Translations under genes and position numbers: made by a program | NCBI GenBank assembly: GCA_003049465.1 | Contig: PYSS01000096.1 | Coordinates: 62,001 to 126,000 of the forward strand | DNA from: Magnaporthiopsis rhizophila | Lineage: Eukaryota > Ascomycota > Sordariomycetes > Magnaporthales > Magnaporthaceae | Length of the DNA stretch: 64,000 nucleotides | Direction: 5' to 3' | Part shown: piece after piece, positions 47,101-57,001 of the stretch | How the letters are laid out: each line of letters starts with the position of its first letter | Position numbering within the stretch: position 1 is the first letter of the stretch | The notes under the pieces: generated by a model | Told to the model about the DNA's origin: nothing | What the model saw: only the letters and a program-made list of their open reading frames with translations | Database searches by the model: none

Positions 47101-48799
47101 TCTCCAAAGAAGCGAAAGCCACGCATGTAGCTTCTCAAAACAGCCTGCGAAAATTGGTCTGCATTCTTGGACAGCGCGCTGGCGATCACACTCCGGCTGA
47201 CCACCTCCTCCAGCCTTGCCAGATATTTCGCAGGCGTATCATCGTCGCGACGCTCGGGGAGGATGACGGTGTCGCGCGGGAGCTGTAGTGAGTTGCTCTT
47301 GGAGGCGCTCGAGCCCGGGGTGGCTGGAGTCAGGCTCCCTGGGCGCCCTCCGTTGGTGTGACGCATCTTGCTGAGCCCCAGCAGGTCCCCGAAGCTCTTC
47401 CTACCGATCGAGGTTGACGTGCGGGACGGTGGCGCGGCAAGGCGGTCGTCCATAGATTTCCTCCCCAATGAACTCATGGTCGATGACCTACCGCGCAGGT
47501 GCGACAGTCCGCGAGACGGTGAGGACTGGCCCGAGTTCCTGGAGTCGGGACGAAAGAGGGCCGTCGCGGGGGAGACGCTCTGCCTGTTCAAGAAAGCCAC
47601 GGCAGCAGACGGGCTAGGCGAGGTCGCACCGCCGTCGCGTCTGGACGACGAGGGCCTCGACGGGGTCGGCGTCTCGTTCCCGCTCATCCTGCTCGACGTG
47701 CTTGCCCGCTCCGGTGTCCAGGTCGAGAGAGACGCGTTGGATCCGACACCATGCATGTGTACCTGGGAGTCCCCTCCTTTCTGCAGATGGGCGATGGGGA
47801 ACATAGGCTCGGGCTGCTTGTGTTTGCGGCGCGGTAAGCGAAAGAAGGTGGTGGTGGTTTGGACGGTGTGTGTCGTGGTCGTCGTGCTGCCGTACACGCG
47901 GTGATCTCCAGAGCTGCCGTCGGACCTCGAGGACTCGGACAAGCGATTGTTAAACGGCAGCCCAAGGCCGCTCCCCTCGGACTCCTCGCCATACGCAGGC
48001 GGTATTTGGCTCATGCTATGGTGCCGGGGCTCGTCGAAGGTGACGGACTGGCGACTGCCAGACATGATATCTACGTTCATCGTCTTTCTTCGATCCCTCT
48101 TGGAGATGGGTAGGCCCGAATCATCTCCTCGATCTCCTCCGAGTCCGAACGGAAGCTTCTTCCGAGCGGGCTTCTTCGGGGGCACGCTCAGATCAAAGGT
48201 CGGGGCGGTCGTGACGATGGCAGGTGCTGCGACAGGTTAGAAAGGGATCAAAGCGGATAAGCGGGGATGAACGGGAGGAGCGAATCCGGAGACAGATGCG
48301 CAGGACGGCGCCAAGCATCAACGTTCGCAGGAAATGAGGGCCGCCTACTGTCAGGAAGAGGTGGGAGAGGAGGCGGCGTCTCGGCCTGCTGCTTGGCTCT
48401 GATAGACAACTGGGAGTCGGAGGCATTGCGAAAGCGCAACATGGAGAAGCGGCGGTACTTGGTTTCGTCGGGCAATGGAGGCGATCGAGCACGAGTCGGC
48501 AGCTGCATGGACGAGACTCGAGGTTCGGGCTCGTCAGCGGAGGGGCGGTCGGCAGAAGAGACGCCGGAAGGCTCGGGACCACTGGGGCTGGCGGCGGCGG
48601 CAGAAGGGTCGGATGGGTTAGGATCGGAGAGCTCTGTGGGATTGGCGGAGGGTTGCACGGCGACTGGGTTCTCCTGTGGTGGTTGGAGATGCTTGCCGGC
48701 GTTGGGAAAGGCATCAGGCAGCGGAACCTCTTGCGAATTGGTGCGGCGGCGCATGTCCGACTCGCTGGCCATGACGCCTCGTCGGCGAAGGAAGGGCAT
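44163..48799 (-). CDS. Sec7-PH domain Arf guanine nucleotide exchange factor
   Basis: Exchange factor for Arf-type GTPases in vesicle traffic, of the yeast Syt1 / EFA6-like type (Sec7 followed by PH). Exon 1 48799-48349, intron 48348-48227 (122 bases; donor GTAGGC, TTCTAAC branch, GCAG acceptor, frame kept), exon 2 48226-44163; 1504 residues. The first exon carries a basic block RRFSMLRFRNASDSQLS in a Pro/Ser-rich context. The Sec7 domain lies at about 480-650, with LRSYMRGFRFFGDPMDMSIR and LPKETQQIDRCLQAFANRY; Glu in LPKETQQ (about residue 544) is the catalytic glutamate finger. The PH domain is at about 750-870 (VGLLWRKDAKKKKTRSPWQE to NEEELNDWLAKLNYA), then a coiled coil at about 905-1010 and a long Ser/Asp-rich tail. 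The intact catalytic Glu indicates an active enzyme. Which of the two yeast-like subfamilies it belongs to is not settled. Confidence 0.9.
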
Positions 48800-50431
48800 G
48801 ACGGCGGGTGCTTGCGACCATGCTCATACGGTGTACAGCGAGAGGAGCATGGCAGTCGCCCTTGGCTGCCAGTGGATGGTGTTGCTGCTGCGACCCTGTT
48901 CAGGACGGCATCTGGCTGCCCGGCTGCGAGCGAAAGCCAAGAGACGGGCAGGTCGCTGACTCGGAAGGAAATGAGAACGCGAGATGGAGTTCGGGCAGAG
49001 AAAAAAAACAACAACACCGGCGATAGAAAATAAAGCTAAAAACAACAGAGCGCGAAATTGCAAAGTGAACGAGGGAACCCGGCTGACGAGATACGCAACC
49101 GACTACCAGGTAACAACCATAGCCTGGTTGTCTTGGGTCAGCACAAAAAGGAGTGGGCTAGAGAAAAAATGCGGCGGACGTCAACAACGAGGTTGGCTTG
49201 TCCCCAGAAGCTCTCGACTCCCAGTCTGTCGTCCCTCCAGTGAGATGGGGAGCGGGACCCAAGCGGGACCGGCAGAAGGATGAAAGGAGGCAAGCGCGCA
49301 CGGATTGAGGACAGGGGGTTTCCAGGTCCAGAATCTCGCTGCGCTGTGCCGCGCCCGTGATTGGCTCGCACCATCCGCAGCTTGTCGTCCGGTGGGGCTC
49401 AGGGCCGCTCTCGAGGACGGGATCAGGGCGCAGCACCACCGCCAGCAGCCCAGTGCGCCGGACACCAATTGAATCCAACATCGGCACCGGGAAATGCAGG
49501 TGGGTGGGCTGCGTGTGCTGCGAGGTTACAGCACTCAGGGGCCGTCGCTTGAGGCTGGCTGGGGAAAGAAGCTAGTGAAATACCAGAGTTTCCAATTTGT
49601 GATAGACACTCCAGAGCTGAAGAAGAGGTTCAAATGTCTTTTTCCCAAGATCAAATATTCGCGCTTCACATTGAGTTTGCACGTGGCCTACCTGATTTGC
49701 CAATTTCTGCAGAGCCTAGGTTTGCATGATCCCATCCGACCGTTCATGTTTGTCTGTGACCTGCAGGCAACGCCAGCTCAGGGTGCGGGCTCGAGCGGAG
49801 CTGACCGTGGGGTCACCTATGGAATCGTTCCAACGAGTCGTCGAGCTTTGCACGCAATCAAAAGACACGTCGCGCATGGCATGGCCGGCGCGTCATTTGA
49901 AGGGACAACCATTCCAGGAAAGCTGGCGCTAGGTTGAGCTGCCTTGCCCTGCAAGTCTGTTCATTTCCTCTCCACCTCGCCTCAGCTCCGGGGCGTCATC
50001 CTCCAGGGATACGTGTGGCTGTGCTGCCCTGCTTGTGGGAAACGTAGCTGGCCCAGGGGCTCTCCCCGTCCAGGCTGGATTGATTTCCTCCGCACCCATC
50101 TGGAGTTCCCCGCCCTCGATTGAGCGACCAAGAAATGGAGTCCACGTGAAGCCTCGACACGACAGCCCTAGCATCACTCGTCTCCGCCGTCCGTCCTTGG
50201 TTTCTAAACCATCGGCCAACTTTGTATTGTTTTCCCTTCCTTTTCCTCTCCCTGCCTTGGAACCAGGGCTGCGAGCAACCCCTCCTCCAGCCTCGGATCT
50301 AAATCTTTGGCCCTCGAAGCAAAGTCGAGGGTCGCCTCAGCTCTTGCCCTCGAGTCTAGGCCTTTGCCTTCCCTTCGAGTCGAGCCGTTGGTGGCTGGTC
50401 GCTTCGCCGCACGTGAAAGACGCCCACCCCG
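48800..50431. promoter_or_regulatory. Divergent promoter region of the Sec7 and ECM14 genes
   Basis: About 1.6 kb between two genes transcribed away from each other. A plus-strand frame at 49494-49937 (about 147 residues) is open but has no recognised domain. A CT-rich stretch at 50225-50265 precedes the ECM14 start by about 170 bases and is a candidate core promoter or leader. No TATA box stands out. Confidence 0.5.
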
Positions 50432-52126
50432 ATGCCCATGATGCTGTCGAGACGATATGCTTTGTTGTCGTTGCTCCTCTGTCTCGTCGTCCTTGTCCTC
50501 TCTCCGACGGTGCCCGCCGCTGGCGTGCGGCCACCGCCTCCCCACGCACAGAATGCCCCCCGCGGCCTCTTCCCGTTGGTGACGTGGCTGCGGGACAATG
50601 TCGTCGAGATGGTTTTTGGCCGTCCGGCCTCGGCCAAGCGCAAGTCGGCCCCGCCCAGGGGCATGGGCGCCCTCAATCCGCGCTACGACAAGGAGACGGT
50701 GATTCGATTCAACGTGACGAGCCACGACGAGGAGGGCGCTCTCGCCGACGCCGCCGACCGCCTCTTCCTCGACGTCTGGGCCTCGACCCGGAACCACGTC
50801 GACATCCGACTGCACAAGAAAGACGTCTCGTCCCTGCTCAGCCTGCTGCCGCCGTCGCTCCAATCGGCCTTCTCGACCGTGATCCCCGATCTCCCCGCCG
50901 CCGTCATGGCCACGTACGGTGGTGGCCGCGCCACGCCTGACGCCTCCCGCGACGGCGGCAGCGGCAGCGCCCGCCTCGACTCGGACAGGCGCCTGGCCCC
51001 TTCGGTTCTCAGGCACACCGACGAGTTCGACAACGTCTTCTTCCACGATTACCAGCCCCTGAATGTCATACACCATTGGATGCGTCTTGTCGCGTCCATG
51101 TTCCCGAGCATAGTGACGCTCGAAGTGATCGGCAAATCCTTCGAGGGGAGAGAGATTCTGGCTCTGCGCGTGGGAAAGCCCGACAGCGAAAACACAACAC
51201 CCAGGAAAACGCTCGTGATCAATGGCGGCCTGCACGCACGGGAGTGGATCGGCACCGCGGCAGTCAACTATCTCGCGTGGTCTCTGATATCCTCGTACGG
51301 CCAAGACTCGGTCCTGACTCGCTTTCTTCACAACTACACGGCCATCTTCATCCCCGTGCTCAACCCCGACGGCTATGAGTACACGTGGGCCGTCGACCGG
51401 CTTTGGCGGAAGACCAGGCAGGACACGCCTCTGAACTTCTGTCGCGGTCTTGATCTCGACCGCGCCTTCGGCTTCGAGTGGGATAGGAACCTACCGGAAC
51501 CGTGCTCGGAAAGCTACGGCGGCGAGCAGCCCTTCCAGGCGGTCGAGGCCCAGCAGCTCTCGCACTGGGCCAAGGCAGAGGCCGAGCAGAACGGCACCCG
51601 CTTCGTCGGGCTCATCGACCTCCACTCGTTCTCGCAAGAGATCCTCTACCCTTACTCGTACACATGCGACTCGGAGCCGCCGAACCTGGAGAACCTCGAG
51701 GAGCTCGCCATCGGCATCGCCAAGGCGATCCGGCTGTCGAGCGGCGAGCTGTACAACGTCTTCTCGGCCTGCCAGGGCGCCATGGGCTCGTCGCGGGGCT
51801 CCTCGACCAAGAGGATGGAGCCGGGCGGCGGGTCGGCTATCGACTGGTTCTACCACGAGATGCACGCAAAGTTCAGCTACCAGATCAAGCTGCGGGACCG
51901 CGGCATCTACGGCTTCCTCCTCCCGCCCGAGGAGATTGTGCCGACAGGCGAGGAGATGTTCCACGCGCTCAAGTACTACGCCGACTTTTTGCTGGGCAAC
52001 AACGGAATCGAAAAGTTTGCGGACGCCAAGACTCCAGCACCCTCGACGCCGCCGCCGGCGTCGGCGGACGAGGAGGATGAGGCCGGCGAGTGGGAGGAGC
52101 TGAGGAAGCGCAGGCGGCGGCGTTGA
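50432..52126 (+). CDS. ECM14: ECM14-like inactive M14 carboxypeptidase homologue
   Basis: Secreted member of the M14 metallocarboxypeptidase family; yeast ECM14 affects cell-wall assembly. The single exon encodes 564 residues. A signal peptide (about 1-29, LLSLLLCLVVLVLS) is followed by a propeptide-like region to about 180 and the peptidase-like domain at about 200-510. Zinc ligands are kept: His268 and Glu271 in LHAREW and His398 in LIDLHSF. The catalytic Glu of active enzymes, expected in the FELRD-type motif, is Lys486 here (YQIKLRDRG), and the substrate-binding Asn-Arg is altered (LDLDRAFGFEW). This is the ECM14 pseudo-enzyme pattern. The C-terminus is acidic, then Arg-rich (ELRKRRRRR). 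A start at either in-frame ATG 6 or 9 bases later would not change the signal peptide. Confidence 0.92.
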   Translation: MPMMLSRRYALLSLLLCLVVLVLSPTVPAAGVRPPPPHAQNAPRGLFPLVTWLRDNVVEMVFGRPASAKRKSAPPRGMGALNPRYDKETVIRFNVTSHDEEGALADAADRLFLDVWASTRNHVDIRLHKKDVSSLLSLLPPSLQSAFSTVIPDLPAAVMATYGGGRATPDASRDGGSGSARLDSDRRLAPSVLRHTDEFDNVFFHDYQPLNVIHHWMRLVASMFPSIVTLEVIGKSFEGREILALRVGKPDSENTTPRKTLVINGGLHAREWIGTAAVNYLAWSLISSYGQDSVLTRFLHNYTAIFIPVLNPDGYEYTWAVDRLWRKTRQDTPLNFCRGLDLDRAFGFEWDRNLPEPCSESYGGEQPFQAVEAQQLSHWAKAEAEQNGTRFVGLIDLHSFSQEILYPYSYTCDSEPPNLENLEELAIGIAKAIRLSSGELYNVFSACQGAMGSSRGSSTKRMEPGGGSAIDWFYHEMHAKFSYQIKLRDRGIYGFLLPPEEIVPTGEEMFHALKYYADFLLGNNGIEKFADAKTPAPSTPPPASADEEDEAGEWEELRKRRRRR

Positions 52127-53029
52127 GCCTCCCCTGTTTTCTCCTTGCAGCAGAAATCACAGGGCAAATTTTCACTTCACATTATGATTATTGCGGGAGG
52201 GCAGATTGGTTCATTATTGTATACCATGGCATCGCTGGATGGATTGGGCGTTTTATAGGACCTCAACGGCCTCGTAAGCCGGGCCGGCGTTATTTTCGAT
52301 AGTGGTTATGATGAAAAGTTTGGTTTATTCATCATCCTGTTCAGATAGAGAGGGTTTCGGGACTCGGCGATCTTCTGATGGAGTCGGAGCCTCAATTGCG
52401 CCGGCCAGGGTATCAGAACCTTTGCTCAGCTCGCTCGGATTGTGCGGCAGGGGATGACCCGATCTCACTCGGCAGCTCCCAGCGTGCTACGTCAGTAAAC
52501 GGGAAGGTCGCAGAGAACCCTATTTTCCGATGTGTCTGTGTGCCAGGATCAGTGTGAGACGAAGGTGCCTGGTGCCTAGACCCCTCCTCTCCGATCTTGG
52601 TCGGAAGACCGGTGTTTCCAGATGGCCCGATAGCCGCCTTTGCCCTGCCGGTGAAATGAAATGAAAGTGTTTGTAATCAACCCCTGCCAGCCATGTGTCC
52701 TTTTCCCCGCCTAGGACCGGACGGGAAACGCGCGTGTGGTTGTTCTAGATAGTTCCAATATAACGGACGGACGGGTGGCCTCGTTTCTTTTTTTTATTAT
52801 CCGGAATCTCGGCGAGTTTTTGTTATTCCACCTTTCCCTCCCCTGCTAGCAGCACAAAAACAGAAGGGGTATCGAGATTCATACAAATTGTCACGTCGCC
52901 ACTCTTTTTTCCACAAGTACACATTTTTTACACTCAACCCAACTCAACTCCTCAATTCAAGCCACCAACCCCGAAAACCAACCACCCACCAACCCATCGG
53001 TCCATATCACAACCACCCAAAACAAAAAC
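52127..53029. other. Intergenic region between ECM14 and the MGST3-like gene
   Basis: 3' region of ECM14 and promoter plus leader of the next gene. The last 100 bases are rich in CCAACC and AAC, typical of a fungal 5' leader, and lead into ACAAAAACATGCC at the start codon. No gene is visible. Confidence 0.6.
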
Positions 53030-53774
53030 ATGCCCGGAAACATGGTCACCCTCAACGTGCCGGCCGAGTACGGCTACGTCATCATGGCCGCCTCGGCCTC
53101 GTTCCTGCTCAACACCATCCACGGCGTCTTCACCGTCCAGGCCCGCAAGAAGTCCGGGCTGGGCTACCCGGTCTCGTACGCCGACAAGGCGCTCGCCGAC
53201 AAGGACCCCAACGCCTATGCCTTCAACTGCGCCCAGCGCGCCCATGCAAACTTTACCGAGAACGTGAGTGTTGTGGTGTCTCGTCCTGGATAATTTTTTT
53301 TTTCAATTTTTTTTTTTCTATTTTTTTTTTCTATTTTTTTTTTCTATTTTTTTTTTCTATTTTTTTTTTCTATTTTTTTTTCTATTTTTTTTTTCTATTT
53401 TTTTTATGTTTTTTTATACATGCATCTAAGCACACAGCTATTGACTTTCTTTTTCCTCCGCACAGCACACATCCGTCCTCGCCGCCCTCCTCATCTCAGG
53501 GCTGAGGACCCCCGTCGCCAGCGCCTCTCTCGGCGCCGTCTGGGTCCTGTCTCGCGCAATCTACGCAAAGATGTACTCGTCTGGCGGCCCCAAGGCACGT
53601 GTGTTGTAAGTCAAAACAACCAACCAAACTCTCTACCCTAGATATTGCTGGTAGGGTGAACCCGCTAACCTAACCATTCTTGCTTCTAAAAACAGCGGGA
53701 GCTTGGGTCACTACTTAACCGCCTACCCTCTTATCGTCATGGCGGCCTACACGGGCTGGGCCATGACCAGGTGA
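53030..53774 (+). CDS. Microsomal glutathione S-transferase 3-like MAPEG protein
   Basis: Small four-helix membrane protein of the MAPEG superfamily; MGST3-type members are glutathione transferases or peroxidases of the ER. Three exons: 53030-53263, 53466-53605, 53696-53774, giving 150 residues, the usual family length. Intron 1 (202 bases) starts GTGAGT and ends GCACAG; intron 2 (90 bases) starts GTAAGT, has CTAAC branch sites and ends AACAG; frames join exactly. Family marks are VPAEYGYVIMAASASFLLN, the Arg- and Asn-bearing motif FNCAQRAHANFTEN thought to bind glutathione, and GSLGHYLTAYPLIVMAA near the end. Hydrophobic helices lie at about 14-34, 80-100 and 125-145. The first intron is filled with poly(T)-CTA repeats. 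Confidence 0.93.
53289..53408. repeat. (T8-9 CTA)n minisatellite inside an intron
   Basis: About nine imperfect units of eight to nine T followed by CTA fill most of the first intron of the MGST3-like gene, on the transcribed strand. Confidence 0.95.
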
Positions 53775-54119
53775 TTGTTGAATCGTGTTATGTGATGCGC
53801 CCGTTATGGGAGACCACCGTGGAAAGTGTACAGTACCCTAAACTAGAATATCCCAATCCCAATATCGTAAAGATGCCTTTACGTTGCGATGCTCCTAAAC
53901 CTGTGTCCTGTTTTGGCATCTAGTTCTGCCGGTTTCTGGGTCTTTTGTTACGTCTTATATCCTTTCTCGTTACCTACTTCAGTGATGATAAATCACAAGC
54001 TTTTGCGTCTTTCAAGTAGCCAGGTCATAAAGAGGCTTTATTCAGAGACCGTGCCAAGTATCCTAGATATTATCCAGTCCTCCGCTTCCGAATGTTATCC
54101 AGTCCTCCGTTCTCAAATG
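53775..54119. other. Convergent 3' region
   Basis: The MGST3-like gene and the DNA polymerase gene end facing each other here, 345 bases apart. No gene is visible. A tandem duplication of TTATCCAGTCCTCCG lies near 54068-54110. Confidence 0.7.
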
Positions 54120-55976
54120 TTATCCTGTGCTCCTTTCTTCCGGAGCGCGCCACTCCAGTTCCAGGCCGGCAAACACCCGCTTCTCGGCCGTCTCCATGTC
54201 CGGGGCCGGGGAGCCGTCCTCGCCGCTCTCAAAGTCGACCCAGCGCCCGCTGGTGCGGCTGCGGATGCCGCTGCTGTCAAACTTGAGCCCGCGCTCGCGC
54301 TTGCAGTAGCGCCGCAGGTCGCGCTGGAACGTTGTGCCGCTGGTCCAGCTCAGCACCGCGCAGCCCGCCGTCTTCCATGGCGAAATGATGATGTCGACGC
54401 GCCGGTGCGGGTTCGGGTTCTTCGTATCCATATTGTTTTCGTCACCATCGGGCGTCCAGTTTGGGTCCTGCCACACGACCAGGGCCTTGTCCAGCGTGTC
54501 GAACCCGGTCCCGGGAGCCTTTTTCACTTCACCCTTCCATCCCAGCGTGACCTGCCCACGCTCCGAATTTCTGGTGCTCAGAATAAGAGTGTGCGTGATG
54601 TAGTTGCTGTCCTCGAGGGCGACGACGAGATGGGTCACGAAATTGTGCGTGGCGGCCTCGTCAGGGTGGCTGAGAATGATGTCGACGTCGCCGCTCTCCT
54701 TCTTTCCTCGCCGGTATCCACCGACGATGACCATCTGGAATCCGCTCCTGTGTCTGTTTGCATGCTCGAGGACAACGTTCGCTATCCTCTCCACCTCTTC
54801 ACGAGGGATCTTGAGCAGGAACTCGTCGTAGAACTTTATCCCAATCTGCTGGACCCGCGTGAGCGTCTCCCAGCCGTATTCGACGACGTCGTCCAGGTCC
54901 CTCCACCCTCTGTCGTACCATTCCTTGGCAGTCACCTCTCCGACTCCCCACACGTCGTAGAACTGCTTGAGAACCGAGAGCTTGGGGTCCGATTCGGCCT
55001 CCTGGGCCTCCCTCACAACTCCTCCCTGGCGATTGAACTCTTGGAACAGGAGAGCGATTTTAGGGCCGCAGCCGGGGAGTCTATCAACCTCCTCGGGCGA
55101 GGTCAAGAGGTATGGGTATGCTGCAAGGCTGGCTATCGCACTGGAGTATGCGCGTACCCCTACTTTGTCCCCGGTCAGGAGTCGCGTAGTTTTGATCTTC
55201 GCAAGCTGCTCTATAAAGGTCTCGTTGGGAGGATGGATTCGCGTAGGCCGCTGGCACGAGTACAGCGTGTGCAGGAAGTCGGGTACGGGAGGCATGTGCC
55301 CAGCGGCCTCATGTTCCGAGGTAGTCTGGTGCAAAAGGCTGGGCCTCTTGGGCGAGTGACGTTGGGTAGCCGATGACGATTTCCAGCTCGACGCCCCCGC
55401 AAAGTGCTGCCTCCTGGCCCGGAGCTGCTGGCTCGATGGTCCTACAACGTCCGACTGGGATCGCTGTAGTACCGCCGAGAGCTTCAGAGGGGGAGAGCCG
55501 GCGTTGTTGACTTTGTCGTTATCGATGAACTTGATTCCTTGGTAGAGTATATAGTCGTCAAGGGGTAAGATTTCCCCGCGCGTGTTGCAGTCGGTGAACC
55601 ACGCAACCTTTACGACAGCAACTCTGGCCGAGTTAGGTCTAAGGTTGTGGATACTCTGAATATCTGTTTCCAGCGGCTGTGAGCCTATAAAATGAACCTC
55701 GTCCTTATCGCTCGCCGCTGATGGATGGCCTGCAGATACTCTCCTCCGCTTTGCTGCAGGTTCTTGGACGACGTCAGAGGTAGGAATCTCGCTCGTGTTC
55801 AGACCGAGGCGACGAAGCTCGAACATGGCGCGCTCCCTTCTGCTGATATTACCGAGTACGACCTCGGCTTCGTGAGCATTGTACGTTATCGTCGGTATTT
55901 GCGCCTCTAGGCCGCGCAGCTCGTCGGCACCGAGGTGCGTAGAGAGAAGGTAGATGAGTGGGAATTGCAGAGCCAT
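54120..55976 (-). CDS. X-family DNA polymerase with BRCT domain (Pol4 / Pol lambda-mu type)
   Basis: DNA repair polymerase of family X, expected in base-excision repair and end joining. The first ATG in frame is 55976; the frame is open upstream only from a TTG. It is a single exon of 618 residues. BRCT domain at about 1-155 (FPLIYLLSTHLGADELRGLE, HEAEVVLGNISRRERAMFEL, KVAWFTDC). A Ser/Arg linker leads to the helix-hairpin-helix and 8-kDa domain (about 250-320, EVDRLPGCGPKIALL) and a second hairpin (VWGVGEVTAKEWYDRGWRDL). The catalytic triad is complete: Asp430 and Asp432 in ESGDVDIILSHPDE and Asp528 in RRVDIIISPW. The thumb motif SWTSGTTFQRDLRRY follows. The 8-kDa lyase residues and the pol lambda versus mu assignment cannot be fixed by eye. 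It shares a divergent promoter with the TFIIE alpha gene. Confidence 0.93.
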   Translation of the reverse strand: MALQFPLIYLLSTHLGADELRGLEAQIPTITYNAHEAEVVLGNISRRERAMFELRRLGLNTSEIPTSDVVQEPAAKRRRVSAGHPSAASDKDEVHFIGSQPLETDIQSIHNLRPNSARVAVVKVAWFTDCNTRGEILPLDDYILYQGIKFIDNDKVNNAGSPPLKLSAVLQRSQSDVVGPSSQQLRARRQHFAGASSWKSSSATQRHSPKRPSLLHQTTSEHEAAGHMPPVPDFLHTLYSCQRPTRIHPPNETFIEQLAKIKTTRLLTGDKVGVRAYSSAIASLAAYPYLLTSPEEVDRLPGCGPKIALLFQEFNRQGGVVREAQEAESDPKLSVLKQFYDVWGVGEVTAKEWYDRGWRDLDDVVEYGWETLTRVQQIGIKFYDEFLLKIPREEVERIANVVLEHANRHRSGFQMVIVGGYRRGKKESGDVDIILSHPDEAATHNFVTHLVVALEDSNYITHTLILSTRNSERGQVTLGWKGEVKKAPGTGFDTLDKALVVWQDPNWTPDGDENNMDTKNPNPHRRVDIIISPWKTAGCAVLSWTSGTTFQRDLRRYCKRERGLKFDSSGIRSRTSGRWVDFESGEDGSPAPDMETAEKRVFAGLELEWRAPEERSTG

Positions 55977-57001
55977 GATAAATGTTGTCGGCCCTCGATG
56001 AGGGGACAGCTCAAGTTCTTGCTCCTCAAGAGTAAGGCTGCCATGAAGGAAACTTGTGGAGCGGGACAAAAGTCGATGATGCCATGTTCAGCCTGCAAGC
56101 CATTGAAGAGAGCATGCCGGTTGCTTGGCAAAAGGTGGTGTCGTCGGTGTGATGATGTAATGTCCACATCCCTCTCCGGAGCGCGTGTTTTGTTTGGTAT
56201 CCAAAAGATAAGAGGGGACAAGATGATCAGCTTTGTGATATAGGAAAGAGCCCTTGATGGTTTGGCATGGTGTTTAGCGAGTTTCTATCAGAGTCTGCCA
56301 ATATGTTATATACAGCCTTCGCGAAGATTTTCCACGGGATTAGGATGGGATGGCAGAAGTCTGTTTTGCGCGGGAGGGGGAAGGCCAGGTTGTTTCCCCC
56401 GCATCCAGTTGTTCCATCGTTGGCTTAGAGAATCGTGATCCCGCATTAGCGTTCGCGGAAAGAAAGTGGATTCCCACGATTCCGCAAACAGCTCGCTAGG
56501 CCCCAGTGCTCCACCTGACTAATCCAGGAGCGTCATGCGGCTACCTGCACGGTAAGCTCAAGCTCGTTTGCCGCAAGCAGCGCCATCACGTACCACAGTC
56601 CGAGATTTCCGTGTCGCGCTTCTTCCATCGCCGGCGCCACCACCGTTGCCGGTCCCGGCAATCTGATCCAAGTCGAATCGAATTGCGATTGCGCCGCTGA
56701 AACACACGCCTGCGATAGTATCCATCCCGTGGCGCCTCCCGTCCTGGGGCTGAACGATGACTGCGCTGGCCCTTTCGAGGTAGCACTCGCCCAGGTGCTA
56801 CGGCTGGCCAAGGCTGATTGGTCCATCGCCCTGTTCTCGACGAACTTTGCGCACCGCCTCATCGCTCTTTCTTTCGTCGCACTACGGTCGCCACCCGAGG
56901 GAGATCTGGGTCTCGACGGCCCCTCTTTGCGACCGCGTGGGCGCCGCGGCCCCTTCACAAGATAACAGCTATCCTAGGTCGTGTCCTGCTCTCCGGCCAC
57001 G
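55977..57001. promoter_or_regulatory. Divergent promoter region of Pol X and TFIIE alpha genes
   Basis: About 1 kb between two genes that point away from each other, a DNA repair polymerase and a basal transcription factor. Open frames on both strands between 56506 and 56965 overlap and lack domains. A shared or bidirectional promoter is likely from the layout. Confidence 0.55.

Noticed and set aside
46455..47288. 277-codon plus-strand open frame
   Set aside because: Antisense to the Sec7 domain; mirror frame caused by GC-rich codon use.
49494..49937. 148-codon frame between Sec7 and ECM14 genes
   Set aside because: The N-terminal half looks partly protein-like but has no domain, and the C-terminal half is ordinary GC-rich read-through; it lies in a divergent promoter.
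53889..55376. 495-codon plus-strand open frame
   Set aside because: It lies antisense to the X-family polymerase gene, whose frame carries a full catalytic triad and BRCT domain; the antisense product shows no domain.
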